From positions 148,730,344 to 148,794,343 of the forward strand of contig JAOWCC010000577.1 in NCBI GenBank assembly GCA_030867875.1: a stretch of DNA of 64,000 nt. The letters run 5' to 3'. The position numbers and the translations under genes are program-made. The notes under the pieces are model-generated. The model did not search any database, was not told where the DNA came from, and saw nothing but the letters and a program-made list of their open reading frames with translations. How positions within the stretch are numbered: position 1 is the stretch's first letter; every line of letters starts with the position of its first letter. Positions 29,784 to 43,300 of the stretch are shown here, one piece after another. This DNA is from Actinernus sp. WN-2022 (Eukaryota > Cnidaria > Anthozoa > Actiniaria > Actinernidae).

Positions 29784-31055
29784 TTAGAGTATCACACCGT
29801 TATCAGCTTTGCTATTGTCGTCATAATTTTATATTTTGGCTGGTTAGCTAGGTCCACACCTCGGATCCGTTTTTTTTTTTGCAGGATTTTTGGGGTGCTT
29901 ACCATTTGACAAAAAAAATCTGGTTGGGGTACCCGATGGTTAATGGTAAGCAGATTACCAATTGACCGACCTACCGGAAAGAATGGCTCTTACCATTTGA
30001 TTTCTATATGGCGGATGCGAAACTTGATGATAGCGCTAATGTTTAGTGAAGATTTTGAGATGGATAACGTCCTTAGCAACGACGAATAATTTATCACTGT
30101 GTTTTCTGTTTTAAGTACATTCATATGAGGAGAAACTTAAATCGCATTGATGCCAAATGTTGTTGTCAAATAAGAAGTCCTATGAAAAATAAAACAAGCT
30201 TAAAACAATTACATTTGAGTTGGTGGGAAGCTTGAAATGTTGAAATTCACGATGTTATATTTAGTGTTTACCTCCGATTTGCCTTTGGTTGATTCAGACT
30301 TCACCTCTCAGAAAAAGTTGAAAGTAGGTTAACAAACACATAATTCAACTTATCAGAGGTATATTGGCAACCAGGCTCGAGTAGTTCCTGTAATTGCAAG
30401 GCTGTAAAGTGCACAAACTGCACTGAAATACCTGTGGTTCCGCCATGTTGGAATTCAACTTGAGAAATGCGCGCGAAATGTTTAGCGCGAGACAGGAATC
30501 GAGAGATTTCGGTTGGTTCGTACCAACCGGGACGAAAGGACTACCTCAGAACGTAGTCCACAATTTCCAACCGAAATTCCCGAAAATTAACTGTACCATT
30601 TGCTTTCCAACCGAAATTACCGGATTTTTGGTTAAATGGTATTAAGCACCCTAATTGTATACGGTATTTGCTTATCAGTCTAGTTTTATACATTTTTGTA
30701 CCGTAGGTCTTCTTATATCCGACTATTCCTTTTTTTGTCATCATTTTATTAAGCTGGTCTGGCCAGCGTTTATTAAGGCTCTATCTTGGTTTTCTGCCTT
30801 TGCCACACGCGTCTCTTTGTGTGACACCGGTTAACCAAGCTTATTCTCTGAGCTCCACACTAGAATACTGTTGGCTTTAGAGTAGTAGGTTCTCGCCGAA
30901 GCTCATTTTGCTTGCTATGTCATGCTAACGAGTCCTAATGAGGACGAAACAGCTGTCCATGACTGCATTCTAGTACGAGCACCTTTTTGTGTCAGGGTAT
31001 CACAGGGATCACACCGTATCAGCTTTGCCATTGTCGTCATAATTTGTTTACATGG
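29784..31055. repeat. 45-bp direct repeat flanking the 29890-30652 region
   Basis: 'atcacaccgttatcagcttt' + 'gctattgtcgtcataatt' at about 29790-29830 recurs at about 31010-31050 with three differences. The spacing of 1.2 kb suggests a duplication or shared repeat family. Confidence 0.5.
29890..30652. mobile_element. Inverted-repeat element, GGGTGCTTACCATTT ends
   Basis: 'ggggtgcttaccatttgac' pairs with 'aaatggtattaagcaccct'; a 'ggatttttggt' block sits inside the right end. The internal 3' part repeats 'ttccaaccgaaatt'. The terminal logic (xCCATTTGAC) resembles the 1143-1408 element. Confidence 0.65.
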
Positions 31056-31265
31056 TATTCCTGTGGCACGATGGTGGTGCTGTACTGGGTTCAAATGTTT
31101 TCGTTTGCCCTCGTGTCAAACGATGAGGGAGTTTCGAATTATTTTATCAGCAGATCAACAGAGACCGTGTGTGTCGATTCTCGCATGTTCTGCCTGTCCG
31201 TGTATCAGCCCGGCCTGATGGAGGAACTTTATTGATCTTTCAGCTGTATACTCAGTAATTTTAAC

Positions 31266-31380
31266 ATGGACAGTGAGTTGGAGGAATCTTTTCAACAGCT
31301 GAACAATCACGCGAAAGAGAAAGGGGAGATAGATGCCGAGATCTTCGATGTCATTTTTAAGCTCCTCAAAAGCAAACAAG
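31266..31380 (+). CDS. RAP1GDS1: RAP1GDS1 exon 1
   Basis: Start codon, residues 1-38, MDSELEESFQQL ... FDVIFKLLKSKQ, acidic helical N-terminus. Donor CAAG|GTATTA, phase 1. Confidence 0.9.
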
Positions 31381-34300
31381 GTATTAACTAGAAAATCCTG
31401 CCTTTTTGTTATTCCTTAGAGAATGAATTATTCCGTTACAGTAATAGTATATTTAAGGAATAGAACGTGCCTTGTTAGGTGTATAAATTAGGTGCTGAAT
31501 CAACTTAATCGAGAACAGGATATTTTGAAGAGGCACCTCCCGCAGGTTCTTTATTGTTAAGGAAGTTTCTTATTATCACAATAATTACTTGAATTTTACT
31601 AGAAATATGCTCCAAATTGATGTTGCTGTTAGCTTTTATTAGAAGCCGAGTAGCATTATTAACCAAGCTTATACAAGGCAGTTCATATGATTTAATACTT
31701 TAGCTTATTTGCAGTACATTTGGATATAAACAAAATATTATTCATTGTCATGCATGCCTTGAGTTCTAGCGGTGGGAGGCACCCTGGGTGTGCCGCAAGT
31801 TACTCTCAACCCAACTCTATCATAACAAAATTCCTTCATAAACTGCGTTACTGTAGTCTAAAGACACATGTTTAAGCCATAGCTCAACGAGATTCTTCAA
31901 TTAGATTGTAGTCTTGATATTTGTTTTGCTATTCAGTAAATGAACATTGATGTTGCTATCTCTCCAAGGATCACATCATGTTCAGTGCAGTTGTTCACAA
32001 CAGTTATGCACCGATCAATGTTAAAGTGCATTGAGTGATATTACTTGACCGTGAAACAGAAACTATTAGTTAGTGTGTAATACCAAGATAAACACAAAAG
32101 AGAACAAAATAATTAGAGTGTAATAGTGTGTAATACGCTTAACTATCTATTTATCACTCTATTAGCCCTGGCCAGTTATGCTTTTTTTTTAAAAGCTTAA
32201 ACCTTAAAATTAGCCTCCTCCGCAGGCATCTCTATTTTTTTAAGAAATCAGATTATGGGCTCCCTGTGGCTCTTACAATAAACAAATACCTTCTCTCCCG
32301 GAGTCACAGGTAACCCAATTCACGATTTTTAAAATCTGATTTCTTCGAAAATTAGAGATGCCTGCGGAGGAGGCTACCTTAAAATGTAGAGAAATAATTT
32401 TCATTATTTATTTTTAGCGACTAAACTTCCAAATGTAGAATACTTTTACTTTCCATACACATTCGTGGACTGGGATGAGAATAAAACGTGATGACATCAA
32501 CAGAACTTGTCTCTTCGTGGGTATAAAGCGTTGGCTTATTTGCAAAATAATTGAATAGATAACCAAGAAAGATGATGAATATATATATCGCGCTAAATGT
32601 TTCGTAGAGCTAGGCCTTTCATGCAATAATGGTGCATCAAGCGTGTTCTGTTGATGACGTCAAACTAGACCCAGTGCCAATTTTGTAAAGTGCTCTTGTG
32701 CGCTTGATTTTCGTACACAGGCAACCCAAGACACGTTTTTGGGCAACTTTGAACGGCCAATACACCATGACAAATAAATCAAATCAACTTTTTATTCTGG
32801 AATCCGTTGTCTATACCCTCTAGTCTCTTCGTAAGAAATATAATTAGCCAGGGCTTATATGCACTTTAAGCCTGAGTGGGGCAAGAGCTGGAAAATTGAC
32901 AGGCAGGGCTACACCAAGGGTGGGGATTTTGACATTCGCGCTGCCCCAGGGTGGGGTTATTTATTAGAAACAAGGGAAGATAGGGCAGTGAAGTGAGGAA
33001 TCTTGATATTATTGTGTTGTCCCAAGGGTGGGGAATTTAACTTTTTTTTGGGAGAAAATGTCAAATCCCCACCCTTTTCTTGTCCCCCCTCATTGATAGG
33101 TGCATTACTGCAATCAGTTTGGCCCAGGAGAGGGGGCATCTCAGACTAGAGGATTAAATTTGGTAACAATGATGATTTTGTAGCCTCCTCCGCAGCCATC
33201 TCTAAAACGTAAGTATTGGAAAAACCGCAAAAAAAAGTGAATTGGGTTACCTATGATGCCAGGAGAGAAGAGGAGGACTCCTCTCCCTCTCTTTTCTTCA
33301 CCTGCCACATGGAGCCCATAATTTGATTTCTTCGAAAATTAGAGATGCCTGTGGAGGAGGCTGATAATTTTATGTTTGCTTTTGATTTCAAGTGGGAATT
33401 AGGCATTTTGGAGTTGAGGAAGAGACTGGGATTGAGTGTCAAAAATTAATCTGATTGCAAAATGAACCCCATCACAAGAAAGATCACACTAAAATCAGTA
33501 GGTTTACGAAATTTGAGGAAGATTGGTTGAATAATAAAAATGTGGTGAGTTTTCAAAAATCACAAAAACAAGAGAGAATTTAAGGCGTCCCCAAAACCAT
33601 ACATTCTCTCTTATTTTTGTGATTTTTGAAAACTTGCTATTCGATCAGTTCATATTAATTTTATTCAAACATTCTCAAACTCGGTAAACTTACTAATTTT
33701 AGTGTGATTTTTCATGTGATGGAGTTCATTTCTTAATCAGATTAATTTTTGACACTCAGTCCCATATGCAGTGCCTTCCTCATCTCCAAAATAGCTTAAA
33801 GTGCATATGAAGCGATACTTAAGTTGATCTAATGTTAAAATGCTTTAGAAATGAGGAATAATGACATTTTCCGTTTGTCAACATCTCATCTCGTTTCAGA
33901 GATATTCAGGTTTTTGTAATATGGAAATGAGATGACCTGTGACATATTGTTTGCACAGCCTGGAGACAAATCACAAAATGAAGAATATCTCTGCAGATAT
34001 TGAATAAAAATCACTGAAACTTTGCACATGTATGACACTATGGAAAGTACACATCATTGTGCAAATTATGGTGTTGTCATGGAAACTCATGGCCTCACTC
34101 ACCTTGAACCTAAAACTCCAATTTATTTCCTTAATTGTTACAAAAAATAAGTTGCTATGCCTACATTGTTCCAAATCTTATTTTGGAGCCACACCCAAAA
34201 AATTGTGTTTGACAAAGGAGAAATTAGGGAAGATTGTGTTATTTGTAGTGGAAGCCTGGGGTCAGAGTGTTTCCATGGCAACATAATAATTTGCACAATG

Positions 34301-37300
34301 TGTATTTTCCATAGTACCACATATGTGCAAAGTTTCAATAGTTTTTATCCAATATTTGTAGAGATATTCTTCATTTGTGATTTGTCTCCAAGGCTGTGCA
34401 AACAAAATGACGTCATAGGTCATCTCATTTGCATATTACAAAAACCTGAATATCTCTAAAACGAGATGAGATCTTGACAAACGGAAAATGTCATTATTCC
34501 TTATTTTGAAAGCATTCTAAAATTAGCTCAACTTAATTTTTGCTTCATATGCACTTTAATGGATCAAGATTTTTTTTAGCTGATTTTCAGCATAAAAAGT
34601 ATTGAAAATGGTGAAAATCAAAGAAACGAAAAAGTCAACAACAAAATTAATGCATCTTTTGTCTCCAACGATTGGAGTCAACGAATCACTGTTATAGCTA
34701 GCTATGGCTTTTAAGTACTGTACCCTACTAAGCTGGTCCCAGAGATTTTTCTAGTATTTTCTTCTCAGTTTTTGAGCTGCAAAGTACGTGGCATCAGCGA
34801 GCTGTAAAGTGGCATCAGCGAGCTACGACGCAGCAAGGAAGAGAAAACCTCCTTCCTTGCCTTTCACTGCAGAAGCATATATAAATGCATGGCAAAATCT
34901 ACAGGAGAAAATAATGGAAAACCTCTGGAACCAGGGTAGCTTTTAAGTCATTCATCCCTTCAAATAATATCTCAACATCATATTTCCATGGCCAGTAATT
35001 AATGTCTAAGATTTGATGCCAATTTTATTTTCACTTTCCATTATTGCTTTGGCTGCTTTTGCAGCCTTTAGTGGTAAAAGTAAAAAAGGTAAAGGTATTC
35101 GTTTATTATAATATAGCACAAATAGTCCAGTTTCGTATTTGAAAATTACTGCTGAATGCCATGAATATATACGGATGCATGTATACAGGGTTAGTTTCAT
35201 TCTGAAGTTAAACATTAATAAATAACAATACACAGAGTTGTGAATAGCCCACCTTCTCACTGGTATTTATGAATGTTTTAAACTTCAGAATGAGGCTAAC
35301 CTTGCTTACATGCATCTGTATTCATTGCATTCAGCTGGAGACGTTGACTTGTGGTTTGACTAAGTCTAGTGTCTTAATATAGTGTCGCAGTCAAAAATAC
35401 TCTGTATAGAGTGTAGACTAGCTTATCTGGTAAATATAAAATATAAATAGCGTAGTTTTGTACGAATCAGCAGTTTTATTTTCAAACTGTAGTTTTCATT
35501 CTGATCGAGCCCCCTGAATTTGTTGGTACCAAAATTGGGTCTTGTTGTTGCACTAATTGTTGCAATAATTAACTAAATTTAGTTAAATTTATTTAAATCG
35601 TCAAAACTGATGTTGGAGCGAGCGACTCCACTTATAAGCCTCCTACCTGTGTTTAAGCCCCCCCATCCTTGACATCTGAGTGGCTCCGCTGTGGTTATAT
35701 TACAGTAGTCGCACAGTAATTAATAGAGGATTTATGGTAATATTAACCTTGTTTGCAGTCCTAAATACCTTTGTTTCACAGATTAAATTTACCCTTGTAA
35801 TTGTCCCAGTTCATTATGCATTTTTTTATACCAGCATTAGACCGCCACGTTTCCTTACCATGCCAGAGAAATGTTTAAATGCATGAATTATAAATGAATA
35901 TAGAAAAGTGTGATTCAGTATCATTAAGAGGGTTGTCCGGTTTCTCATCTCTTTAAATATTTGACGATCAGATTCAAGTCCAGTCTTTAAACGAGGTCAT
36001 CAAGTTGCTACAGAGTATTCAGACACAGATCCTAGCGAAGTAAGTCATCCTTAAAAGCTTGAATGCATCTGAAGAGAGAGAACCACTTTATCAAGGGGAC
36101 ACATAAAAGTGCAGCTGGCTTAATTATCCAGGCATTAAAATTATAAACGATGGATTAAATATACATGCCTAATGATGTTGGGATATTTTAAAGTATAGCA
36201 ATTAGTAGAGCTGAGATGTTTCAACTGAAGTTCACACTCAAGTTGGCATTGTTTCATTTAGCCTAATTAATTGGTACGCTTTTCGTTTTATTTCATTTTT
36301 TTTTGTGTGTTTTTTTTTGGGGGGGGGGAGGAGGGGCACTTAATTCAAATGTTCGTCTTCAAAGGGGATGGGGATTGGTAGGATGGGATACATATTGTTT
36401 TACTAACAATCATTGCTTCGTTCTCAGAGCCGTTGATAGTGACAACCATTCAAAACATTCTCACTGGACTCAAGAAGACCTTGGTATACATTGAATGTGA
36501 GCCTCACAAGGCCCAGGTGTTCGACCTGGTAGCAGAGCTAGCAAAATCAGGTGACCTCTTGTGACGCTTTTTATATTCACTAATGAAATTGCAGATAAGC
36601 ATTTGTTAATTTTTTATTATTTTTTATATCTCCTTCCAGATGTAGTGACAGTCATGCTTTCCTTCATTCTTCCAATGAAATTTCAGAATAATACCAGGTT
36701 TTTGTGTTTGTTCTTTCCCTTTCTCTTCAGATGAAGTGCGGGATTTTTTTGTGGATGCTGGCTGGATTGCCATAGCACTGGATTACCTGGAGAACGTGGA
36801 CCACAATATTGTACTACACGCTTTACGATCAATTGGTAACATCTGTTACAACAATGGTTAGTTTTTCATATAGTCAGAGGGTGTGGCACTTCTAAGATAT
36901 GTTACTGTACCATGGGTCATACAGTCATAATGAATCCAAAATTAGCCTTAGAAAGTACTTCACTGATTATAGGAAAAGTTGTTGAAATCTTATTCACTAA
37001 GCATATTTTCAGAAATATAAATAAGGACCAATACTTAGTGTTAAATAATTCAGGTTGATGGTTTCATGATAGTTCCCAAATACTGAATATTCCTCTATTT
37101 AAAACTGCTAGCGGTCAGCGAACCTACTACAGAACTGTCAGTATCTGCATGGAACTCACTAGATCCGTTCTTGAAACTTTGCCGAACTATTAGTATTTTT
37201 AAGCGTTCTCTAAGACATAAATTACTACAGAATTTTTTTGATTAATATTTTCCATATACATTAGTCCCTTTATTATGCAACATAATCATTGTATATGGTT

Positions 37301-40300
37301 TATATAGATATATAACATTAGTTAATTATATATTTAATTGTAATTATCTCTGAAAACGGCCCCACGGGGGAGTGGATAATAAAGTATGTATGTATATGTA
37401 TAGTTGACAAACGTAATGACATCTATAGTGGCGTCACCGCGCACTGGAAGGTGCCGTCGACAAATTAAAAAGAGACTAGTCCATTGATCATTACTAAAAG
37501 AAATATCAAGCCACGAGCCCATTGTGAAATAACGCTATGAACATCGTCCTACAGCTCTTCGATCCTATTTTACACTGTTATACTACATGCAAGTAAAGGT
37601 GCAATACGCGAACACTGAATACTAGAAAGCTCTGACGAAGGCTAACGCTCGAAACGTCAGCTGCTACTCGCTTCCCATGATCGACTTTCGGTTGATTATC
37701 TTACCGATGTGGCACCGCCGAAAAATATCCGTGTGGCGTTGTCACGTGACAAAATGCTGCGCTGTGATTGGTTGGTGGTTCGCCGATAATATAATATATA
37801 ATATATCCTTAACGTCGAAATGATGTTTAAAATGTTTTTGATTTGTCGATGTCGTAGTACTTTAAAAAAATATTCCTCAGTCAAAAGTGTAATTGTTTAA
37901 AACTCTGTGCAAAACTGCTAGCAGCTTTACCCTTAACATGATCACCTGTGGAATTCGCTTGATATACCCTTGACGAGCCTGCAGTCATAAAATAAAACGG
38001 ACAAGATAACTATGTATCTTGATAGGTCTTTAAGTCCCAAGGATTGAGGTACCTCGTCCAAAGTGCTCCATAGACCATATACGTGTATAAGCGTTGTATT
38101 TTTCTATTGCTGGTAGACACAGTTATGATAACGTTACTATACAGAGTGTAGGAAATGGTGCGATCTGTTCCAACGAAAAGAGCCTTTATATCCAATGAGT
38201 TTTTACCATTTGTGTTTCAGACCTTGGAAGGAAAGCTCTTCTTGGGGCGAATGGAGCAGACGATATCGTACGCAAGCTCGAAAGTCTCAACCGGGATTAC
38301 GATCCATCGAGAGATAACAGAATGGACGTGGTCACATGTGGCTGTGTGTTGAATCTCGCTACAGATGACGGTAAGAGAAACACTGAAATTTACAATTATT
38401 CATGTAATTTAATTTACTTTTTACAAGAGAGTGATACAGTAACCCCAGACATGATTCTACCGGAAGGCACTGTTGGTCGTAGCCTGTTCACAGGCTCTAG
38501 ATACTGGGGAAAATGATGAAAATAAAACGTGGCGAAAACAAAATGGCGGACGGAAAGAAGAGGGGGACTAATATTGGTCGATGATGTGATCAATTTTTGT
38601 GGAAAATGAGCCATTTCATAGTTCAGTACTTGTCAAATAGAAACCAATCTGACCAATTAGAACGCAGATGGCAACCCGGAAAATATGGTTGCCATCTTGC
38701 CACACAAGCTTGTCGGAAGGAGATGGGAAAAAAAACACTAAAGATCATCGGAAAGATTCAAAAAGTTCCGTGTTTATGCATGGTCTAACGATGTTTCTGA
38801 GGGACGAACTCATAATTTTTCGCCATGTTTGTTTTGAATTTTCCCGCCGGGTAAATGAGACATATAGCAACAGTACAAAGGGGGCACACCGTGGCAAAAC
38901 GTCACGCGCATGCGCATTTGATGAGCCGGTCGCGCGCGCATCTCCCCAGTTTCCCGCCGAAACTAAAAGAAAACAGAGAGACACTTGTTTCTAATTTTTG
39001 GTACGAATGTGCAATGTTTCGCCAAAAAAAAACAAAGAAATTACTTAAAAGCTAAGCCTATTGAATTTTCCTTAATTGTAATTCACTGTGAGTTTACTAA
39101 GTTATAAAATTATTTACTAAAAAGTTTAAGCCCTCGAAAATTTTTATTTGAAACCAGAGCCTTTGTTCTTTCGGCCGACGGAGCACAACGTTTTGCCTCG
39201 GTGTGCTAAGGGGGTTGCTAAGGGGGGAGCTAAGTATGTGGCTGTGGAACTATGAATTGTCTTTGCAGAGGAAGTGGTTGAGGAGATGGTGACGTGTGGT
39301 GCCATGCCGTTTCTTCTTGGCCTAGCGAGGCAGAGTGTATCCAGTAACCCGGTGCTGTGTAGAATGGCCGTGTCTGCCGTATCTGTACTTATCAGCTCAG
39401 GTGAGATAGAGCGCTTTGCGATCGAGTGCACGTGTCGTAAAACCAAAACCAAAGTAATTACAGTGCCAATCACGGGAGCAAGTTAAAACGAAGTGAGCCA
39501 ATCACGACTTGAAGTAATTCGTGATTGGATTTACTTGAACCGAGATCACGAGGAAAAGTAAACGCAATCCATGAACGACAAGTGATTGCGTGACGGACCA
39601 AACAATGCTTGGTTTTAGTTTAGAACTTGATTGGCTGATAATTACAAAATATTTTTCACAACCAATAGAAAAGCTAAGCAAACGCAACACCAAAGCCTTC
39701 ACCGAAATACTTTCGAAACCATGGTCTATTGCTGATTGCTAAGGTCATATCTCTGAACATTTAAAGTTAGGCAGATGAATTAGGTTCGGGCAGATGCTGT
39801 TACACTATGGCGGCGACACTGGAGCGGCGTTGATTACGACACCGCCCTTCTCGTGTACATAATATTCTGCACGCGAAAGTTATCTAAACCAAATCCGTGA
39901 GCGCTGCAATCGGTTCAGCGAATAACTTAACAGTCGCTCCAACGTCGAACTTAAAGGTGTCAGCACATGAGTTGAACGGCGTCTCAAACGGGCCCAATAG
40001 ATTTTTTCTGAGCAACAATAAATTACTGGGTAGGATCCGTCCAATTAACGCGGTTGGGTGTGGTGAAGGATCATTAACAGGGGTCGGGGTTACTTTAAAG
40101 TGCCCTAAGCCCAATTTTTTTAATCATAAATATCGATTCTACCTCAAGTAAATAGGTGAATAGTAAAATATTTCTTGATTTGAGTGTTGCATCTATGAAT
40201 TATAAAAGTTTATATTTCGAATATGGTCATTAGTGATGCCGCCGTAGAAGGCCGATTTACTGTGATTTCTTTCTCCTTGTGAATGAATCTGATGTATTTA

Positions 40301-43300
40301 CTGTTATAAACCCCAAATATAACATCAGGATGTGTATGAAAGCCGGTCATATATTTCTGCCAGCATGTTTTTGTATAATAAATGACACTGATTAACATAC
40401 TGGAAATAGAAACCTTTATAATTTATAGACGCAACACTCAAATTAATAAATATTTTACTCTTCACTTATTCACTTGAAGTAGAATCATTATTAATGATAA
40501 AACATTTGGGCTTATAGGCACTTTATATAAGGCAATAACGAAAAAAACTAACAGGACCTGAAACAACCGAGGGGCTGATCATAGTCAGGACCCGGCTAAA
40601 CCATACATCGAATTGGAATTTAGCGTTTTCATTTTTGAGGAGGGAGGAAAATCGGAGAACCGGAAAAAAAACCCTCGGACTGAGGGCGAGACACCAACAA
40701 ACTCAACTCACATATGGCACCGCGTACAGGGATCGAACCTGGGCCACAGAGGTGATAAGCACAGCGCTTAACTACTGCGCAACCCCGGCTCCCCGGCTGT
40801 TTTTATTAACTGATTACGAGTTAATGTCTCATTAGCGTATGGTAAAGTGAGCTTCACGGAGAGTGGTGGACCTGCGGTATTGATACAAATATTAAAGGAG
40901 GACAATCAGGACGAGGAGCTGTCTTACATCACACTGGAGGCTCTTAACCCGCTCGTAGCTGGAGACGGTAAGTCGACCACAGGAAGCCCGCATGTCGGTC
41001 ATAACGAAATGTTCGACAATAGTCCAATTCATAATTCTTGAAAGGTAACCAAGCCTTAACCTCACATGGAGGCTGGAGTTGACCCTGCACTAATAGAAAC
41101 CCCTTTCTATGAATATGGATATATTTTAATTATCATGCTAACTAGATACAAGCCTCTATTAAACTAAAACTGAGTCAGGAAAGGTTTGGTTTCCTCAGTT
41201 CAAAATGGCCGGCAAGAACTACGAATTGGACTATCCATATCTTTGTTCTCTGTTATGCATGTATCAATGTTAAGCCGGAGAGGGGGGGGGGGGGGGGAAG
41301 ATGTGCGGCATTTGACTTTTTTCGAGAATTTTTGGTTTCTTTCCCCACCCTGGGTCAATTGTGATCAAATTGCCCCAACTGGGACAACGAAATTCCTCCT
41401 TAAACTATATATATATAGCTGAGACAATGGAGGGAACTGTAGGTGATCCCAAATAAATGTGATGAAAACGCATTTTTGTAATTCATACCTTCCAACATCC
41501 AAGATGGCGACTTGGGAAACACGAGATTAGGACCCAGCACTCACGCGGTCGAATTCAAATGTCCCCACCCTGGGGTGGGGACACCAAAATTGATAAAATG
41601 CCGCACCCCCCACCACCAGTTTTTCTTTGCTCTCCCAATATATCCCGAGTGTTTAAAACAGAGAATAAAGACATGGAAAGCGTGTTATATTGTTTTATGA
41701 GATAACGACGTCATGTAACAACAAAACTGAAGGAGATAACGCCCACGCTCTGTTTAGCCAATCAGAATTAACGCGCATACCATTTGGAGCCAATCAGAGC
41801 CCGCATACCATTTGGAACCAATCAGCGCGCATACCATTTGGCCGGTTATTTTATAATATGCATTCGAACAGGAAATTTCAGGGAGAATACGCACTAAGGC
41901 TTTTCAGCTATAAGTATGACGGATTGTTCATGTTTCCACCCTGTGTAAAATTGGTGTGCGCATTGTACACACATAAACGAAAGATGCTTCTTGTGATTAA
42001 AATATTTCTCTTTCGTTTAATACTTGTTTTCAGTTTACTTTTGGAAAAAAAAATCTGAGTTTGGTACCATTCAGTTATAATGGTGTGTTGTTGTTATAAT
42101 AGACGAGATGAAGAGAGAGCTGGTGAAGTCTGGCGCCGCCGAGTCTCTTGTGCACGTGGTGGCCTCGTGCAAGGGCCGTGAAGACGACGAGAGTAAGAAG
42201 TATCGGCTGGAGACGGCAGCAGACATGATTGTCACTATTCTCACTGAAGGTTTGTTGACGACGTCACACTTATTGACATATTGGCTGCTTATCCAATCAG
42301 AAACAGCTCAGATCATCCAGTTGCTACGTTACTCTTCGAATAGTTTACGCATGCGCGGCAGGAGAAAGGAAGTCCTCAATGATGAAAATTATCAGTTTCA
42401 CAAATATATTTCATTTTTCCGACATCACAATATGAAGAGAGAAGTGTCGCCACGAAATGCAATCGAGTGGCGTAACTGATGTTCTGTCCGCTGCTTGACG
42501 ACATTTGTCCATCTATAACAGGACAGATCCACAGCGAAATCACATTTATTTCAAGATTTGCCATGTAAGTGGCAGGTGAGAAATACAATAGGATACGAGG
42601 TCCCCTACAAGGTATCAGACACCTGTCAACCCATCCCCTATTATAAAACCTGAAGACCCAACCCAAATTACCCATAGTAAGAAAACACAAATATATCAAT
42701 AACAAATGAGGAAAATAATAATAGAAGAAAGCAAAACAAAATAGTCCACTTTTGATGAAATGGGACTCCGGCCTAGTACAAATGCCAATGCAAGGCTCGG
42801 AAAAGGATCGCGTGTGCTGCGTGCCTCACGCAGGCATTCTCAACCCGCCTACCGGAGAACCATCGCATGGAGAATGGGCCAGTGGCTAACAGCTACAGAC
42901 ACGCATAGCATTACACGGCGACACTTGGGACAAACTAACTTATACGATCGGATGTTATCTCCATCAAACACGTGCGTAAGTCTATTGTAGAAGAAGAGCT
43001 TTAGCTTCTTTTTAAAGGACGGAAGCGACTGATCAGCCTTAAGAGCATCAGGAATAGCATTCCATAAGTTTGCTATTCTGACAAAGAAGGTGTCTCTGGA
43101 GAGACAAGTTATTGATGGCTGCACATTTAGATACAAGGCTGAATTAGCACGGCGTGATCGACTATATATAGTTGTCAATGTTAAGCCGGATGGAACCTGA
43201 TCTACACCGCCTTCCAGTATTAGTGTAAACTAAATAGGAAGTAAATATCTCAGATATACACTTGTAGAAAAATACTAAATCTAGCCGGTACTCCAACCAG

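Larger units (their letters stand above)
31381..36427 (+). other. RAP1GDS1 intron 1 (5.0 kb)
   Basis: Holds elements listed separately at 32211, 33181, 33402, 33796, 34735 and 35148, a 20-base solo TTAAAGTGC terminus at about 32849-32870, a G run at 36319-36329 and a possible skipped exon at 35972-36039. The 31400-32200 stretch shows no feature. Confidence 0.7.

Noticed and set aside
37405..37700. Penelope-like element called as a feature with a coding remnant
   Set aside because: Only a short familiar 3' motif is visible and no GIY-YIG or RT residues, so kept as a low-confidence repeat.
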